14,364 nt of DNA. Source: Clostridiales bacterium (GTDB lineage Bacteria; Bacillota; Clostridia; Oscillospirales; Oscillospiraceae). Where the stretch lies: the NCBI GenBank assembly GCA_003533405.1, contig DQDL01000087.1, forward strand, positions 18,857 to 33,220, written 5' to 3'. The position numbers and the translations under genes were made by a program. Positions 12,039 through 14,364 of the stretch are shown in pieces. The first letter of the stretch is position 1; every line of letters starts with the position of its first letter. Under the pieces are notes generated by a model that was not told the DNA's origin, did not search any database, and saw only the letters and a program-made list of their open reading frames with translations.

Positions 12039-13907
12039 ATGAATAAGAAGCAAAAAAAGGTTCTGCTGCGAATTATAATCGCAGCGGTTTTGATGCTGAT
12101 ATTTGTTATCACCGACCCCCAAGGCTGGCTCGGCTTCGTGCTGTTTCTTATCGCCTACCTCACCATCGGCTACGATATCCTCATCAAGGCCTGCAAGGGC
12201 ATCAGGAACAAACAGCCGTTTGACGAAAACTTCCTCATGGCGGTCGCAACGCTCGGCGCAATGGGCTTAGGCGACTACAAGGAAGCGGCGGCGGTCATGC
12301 TGTTTTACCAGACCGGCGAGCTTTTCCAGAGCATTGCCGTCGGCAGGAGCCGCCGCAACATAAGCCAGCTCATGGATATCCGCCCCGACTATGCGAATAT
12401 CGAAAACGCAGACGGTGAGCTTGAGCAGGTCGACCCCGATGAGGTCGCAATAGGCTCGATAATAGTCGTTAAGCCCGGCGAGAAGATACCCATCGACGGC
12501 ACCATCGTCGAGGGCAGCACCACGCTCGACACCGCCGCCCTCACCGGCGAGAGCGTCCCGAGGGACGCTAAATGCGGCGACGAAGCGCTCAGCGGCTGCA
12601 TCAATTTAAGCGGTGTTATTAAGATAAAGACCTCCCGTGAGTTCGGCGAATCGACCGTCTCGAAGATACTTGACCTAGTCGAAAACGCAAGCTCGAAAAA
12701 GTCTCGCTCCGAGGCGTTCATCACCCGCTTTGCAAGGGTGTACACCCCCGCAGTCTGCGCAGGCGCACTGGCGCTGGCAATAATCCCGCCGGTGGTATCG
12801 CTTGCCATGGGCAACCCCTCGGGCTGGGATGTGTGGCTTTACCGTGCGCTGACCTTCCTCGTCATCAGCTGCCCCTGTGCGCTCGTTATAAGCATCCCCC
12901 TCACCTTCTTTGCGGGCATAGGCGGTGCAAGCAACGCAGGCGTGCTCGTCAAGGGCTCAAACTACCTCGAGGGTCTGTCCGAGGTGCGCCATGTCGTGTT
13001 TGACAAAACAGGCACGCTCACAAGAGGCGTGTTCGAGGTCAGCGGCGTGTATAATAACACCGTTGACGAAGCGGCGCTTTTGGAGTACGCCGCCTACGCA
13101 GAGTGCTACTCCGACCACCCGATAAGCAAGAGTCTCAAGGCCGCCTACGGCAAAACCGTCGACCCCGAGCGTGTGGCGGATGTGCATGAAATCAGCGGCA
13201 ACGGCGTCACAGCGGTGTTTGACGGCAAGTCCGTCGCAGCGGGCAACGCAAGGCTCATGTCGAGTCTCGGCATCGAAGTGCCTCCCTGCGATGAGCCGGG
13301 TACGCTCGTGCATGTGGCGGTCAACGGCACTTACTGCGGCGTGATCCTCATTTCCGACAAGCTCAAGGACGGCGCAAAGGATGCAATATCTTCTCTCAAG
13401 CAAAGCGGCATTAAAAAGACCGTCATGCTCACGGGCGACGCTAAGCGCATTGCCGATGCAACGGCAGCGGAGCTTGGCATCGACGAGGTGTACAGCGAGC
13501 TGCTGCCGGCCGACAAGGTCAGCAAGGTCGAGGAGCTTTTAGGCGGTCTCGGCGGCAAGGAAAAGCTTGCGTTCGTCGGCGACGGCATAAACGATGCCCC
13601 TGTGCTGTCCCGTGCCGATATCGGCATCGCAATGGGCGCTCTGGGCTCTGACGCTGCCATCGAGGCGGCGGATATCGTCCTCATGGACGACGATCCCCGC
13701 AAGATAGCAAAGGCCATCCGCATCTCCCGCAAGGCACTGCGCATCGTGCACGAGAACATTTATTTTGCAATCGGTGTTAAGGTCATCTGTCTTGTGCTTG
13801 TCGCCGTGGGTATTGCGAACATGTGGTTCGGCATCTTCGCCGATGTCGGCGTCATGGTCATCGCCGTGCTCAATGCCATCCGTGCGCTGAATGTGAAAAA
13901 TCTTTGA
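12039..13907 (+). CDS. P1B-type heavy-metal-translocating ATPase (Zn2+/Cd2+/Pb2+ class)
   Basis: The 622-residue membrane pump has all family motifs in order: TGES (169-172, actuator domain), CPC (278-280, in the membrane metal site), DKTGT with phosphorylated D322, the HP dipeptide (360-361), and GDGINDAP (514-521). After the soluble domains, K581 and D602 in the last two membrane helices match the Lys and Asp that mark the Zn/Cd/Pb-transporting P1B-2 group (ZntA/CadA). There is no N-terminal HMA domain; that part is encoded by the gene just upstream. I prefer the ATG at 12039 over the GTG at 12030; neither has a strong ribosome site, so translation is probably coupled to the HMA gene. Exact metal specificity is inferred. 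Confidence 0.95.
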   Translation: MNKKQKKVLLRIIIAAVLMLIFVITDPQGWLGFVLFLIAYLTIGYDILIKACKGIRNKQPFDENFLMAVATLGAMGLGDYKEAAAVMLFYQTGELFQSIAVGRSRRNISQLMDIRPDYANIENADGELEQVDPDEVAIGSIIVVKPGEKIPIDGTIVEGSTTLDTAALTGESVPRDAKCGDEALSGCINLSGVIKIKTSREFGESTVSKILDLVENASSKKSRSEAFITRFARVYTPAVCAGALALAIIPPVVSLAMGNPSGWDVWLYRALTFLVISCPCALVISIPLTFFAGIGGASNAGVLVKGSNYLEGLSEVRHVVFDKTGTLTRGVFEVSGVYNNTVDEAALLEYAAYAECYSDHPISKSLKAAYGKTVDPERVADVHEISGNGVTAVFDGKSVAAGNARLMSSLGIEVPPCDEPGTLVHVAVNGTYCGVILISDKLKDGAKDAISSLKQSGIKKTVMLTGDAKRIADATAAELGIDEVYSELLPADKVSKVEELLGGLGGKEKLAFVGDGINDAPVLSRADIGIAMGALGSDAAIEAADIVLMDDDPRKIAKAIRISRKALRIVHENIYFAIGVKVICLVLVAVGIANMWFGIFADVGVMVIAVLNAIRALNVKNL

Positions 13908-13931
13908 AATTTCAGTCGAAAGTGATATAAT
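13904..13931 (+). promoter_or_regulatory. Internal promoter for the ArsR-type regulator
   Basis: TTGAAA (13904-13909), a 16-nt spacer and TATAAT (13926-13931) form a good sigma-A promoter whose -35 overlaps the ATPase stop codon. A perfect 10-bp palindrome TGAAATTTCA (13905-13914) lies within it and might allow autoregulation. Confidence 0.7.
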
Positions 13932-13953
13932 ATAAGTAAAGGAAGTGACGAAA

Positions 13954-14316
13954 ATGTCCGATGAAATTCGCACCGAGCAGCTCGACGACGAAAAAGAGCA
14001 CGAGCGGCTCAGAAAAATTGTTGAAGAGAAAATGCCGCCCGAGGAGGATATCTACGACTTGGCGGAGCTGTTCAAGACCTTCGGCGACTCGACGAGGATG
14101 AGGATACTTTTCGTCCTACTCGAATCGGAAGCGTGCGTGTGCGGCCTTGCGTCGGTGCTGAACATGACCGACTCGGCGATATCGCACCAGCTTAGAATTT
14201 TAAAGAACAACCGGCTCGTAAAGAGCCGCCGTGAGGGCAAGTCCGTGTACTACTCCCTCGCCGATGACCATGTCCGCACGATAGTCAGCCAAGGCATGGA
14301 CCATGTAGAAGAATGA
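13954..14316 (+). CDS. ArsR/SmtB-family metal-sensing repressor (CadC/SmtB-like)
   Basis: The 120-residue winged-helix protein has the recognition helix SAISHQLRILKNNRLVKSRREGK and the wing VYYSL. The alpha-5 zinc site is complete, at the same residue numbers as in SmtB: D104, H106, H117 and E120. In the alpha-3 region it carries C61-V-C63, like the CVC of CadC, but the N-terminal arm has no cysteine (H16 is the only candidate ligand), so the alpha-3N site may be partial. It should leave DNA when Zn/Cd rises. Its likely target is the operator at 11753-11786, although it lies at the 3' end of the operon with its own promoter. I chose the ATG at 13954; the GTG at 13945 is too close to AAAGGA. 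(The recognition helix spans residues ~73-95.). Confidence 0.93.
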   Translation: MSDEIRTEQLDDEKEHERLRKIVEEKMPPEEDIYDLAELFKTFGDSTRMRILFVLLESEACVCGLASVLNMTDSAISHQLRILKNNRLVKSRREGKSVYYSLADDHVRTIVSQGMDHVEE

Positions 14317-14364
14317 AAAAAGCGACCCGAAGGGCGGATACAGATAAGGATAATTCGCCCTGTA
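14317..14364. other. Intergenic tail, possible incomplete hairpin
   Basis: AGGGCGGA (from about 14332) can pair with TTCGCCCT near the window end. It may be the start of a terminator or a repeat, but the window stops before any T-run can be seen. Confidence 0.25.

Overview
The window looks like about 14 kb of chromosome from an anaerobic, moderately GC-rich Clostridia-type Firmicute, plausibly an Oscillospirales-like gut commensal. This is inferred from the gene families (FeS-rich flavin-bifurcation modules, an AOR-family tungsten/molybdenum enzyme, a FliB-type methylase, a split HMA/P-type ATPase with an ArsR regulator), the strong Shine-Dalgarno sequences, and the GC-rich codon use. No rRNA, tRNA or CRISPR was seen.

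Layout. (1) At 2-1057 (+) is the C-terminal part of a Na+/phosphate-cotransporter-like protein with PhoU-type helices, followed by a terminator shared with the convergent operon. (2) At 1123-7337 (-) is a tightly packed five-gene operon. In transcription order it encodes an AOR/WOR-family pterin oxidoreductase, a four-cluster polyferredoxin, a NuoE/HydC-like subunit, a NuoF/HydB-like flavoprotein and a HydA-like iron-sulfur protein. The layout matches the electron-bifurcating tungsten oxidoreductase type (WorABCSL) reported from gut anaerobes. Two parts are unusual. The HydA-like subunit keeps the cysteines for the cubane of the H-cluster but has lost the proton-shuttle Cys and the 2Fe-pocket segment, which is replaced by a ferredoxin domain. 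The AOR subunit lacks the canonical active-site Glu/His segments. (3) At 7417-7755 (-) is an AT-rich orphan gene with a near-consensus promoter, directly upstream of the operon. (4) At 7875-8732 (-) is a FliB-family protein.

(5) The region 8742-9763 holds no large gene but is dense in structure. Two inverted copies of a MITE, each flanked by TA, lie here. The first has inserted exactly between a hairpin-masked Shine-Dalgarno sequence and the ATG of a 27-codon ORF. That ORF ends inside a bidirectional terminator that is also read from a strong convergent promoter. Without the MITE this looks like a compact small-protein/antisense-RNA module, possibly type I toxin-antitoxin-like.

(6) At 9764-11652 (+) is an ECF sigma factor, a single-pass membrane protein (probable anti-sigma) and a lipoprotein, closed by a strong terminator. 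The second MITE sits just upstream. (7) At 11725-14316 (+) is a metal-efflux locus. A sigma-A promoter is overlaid by a SmtB/CadC-like operator, followed by a free-standing HMA metallochaperone, a P1B-type Zn/Cd ATPase, and an ArsR/SmtB repressor with its own promoter and an intact alpha-5 zinc site.

All assignments rest on reading motifs by eye; no database search was possible.
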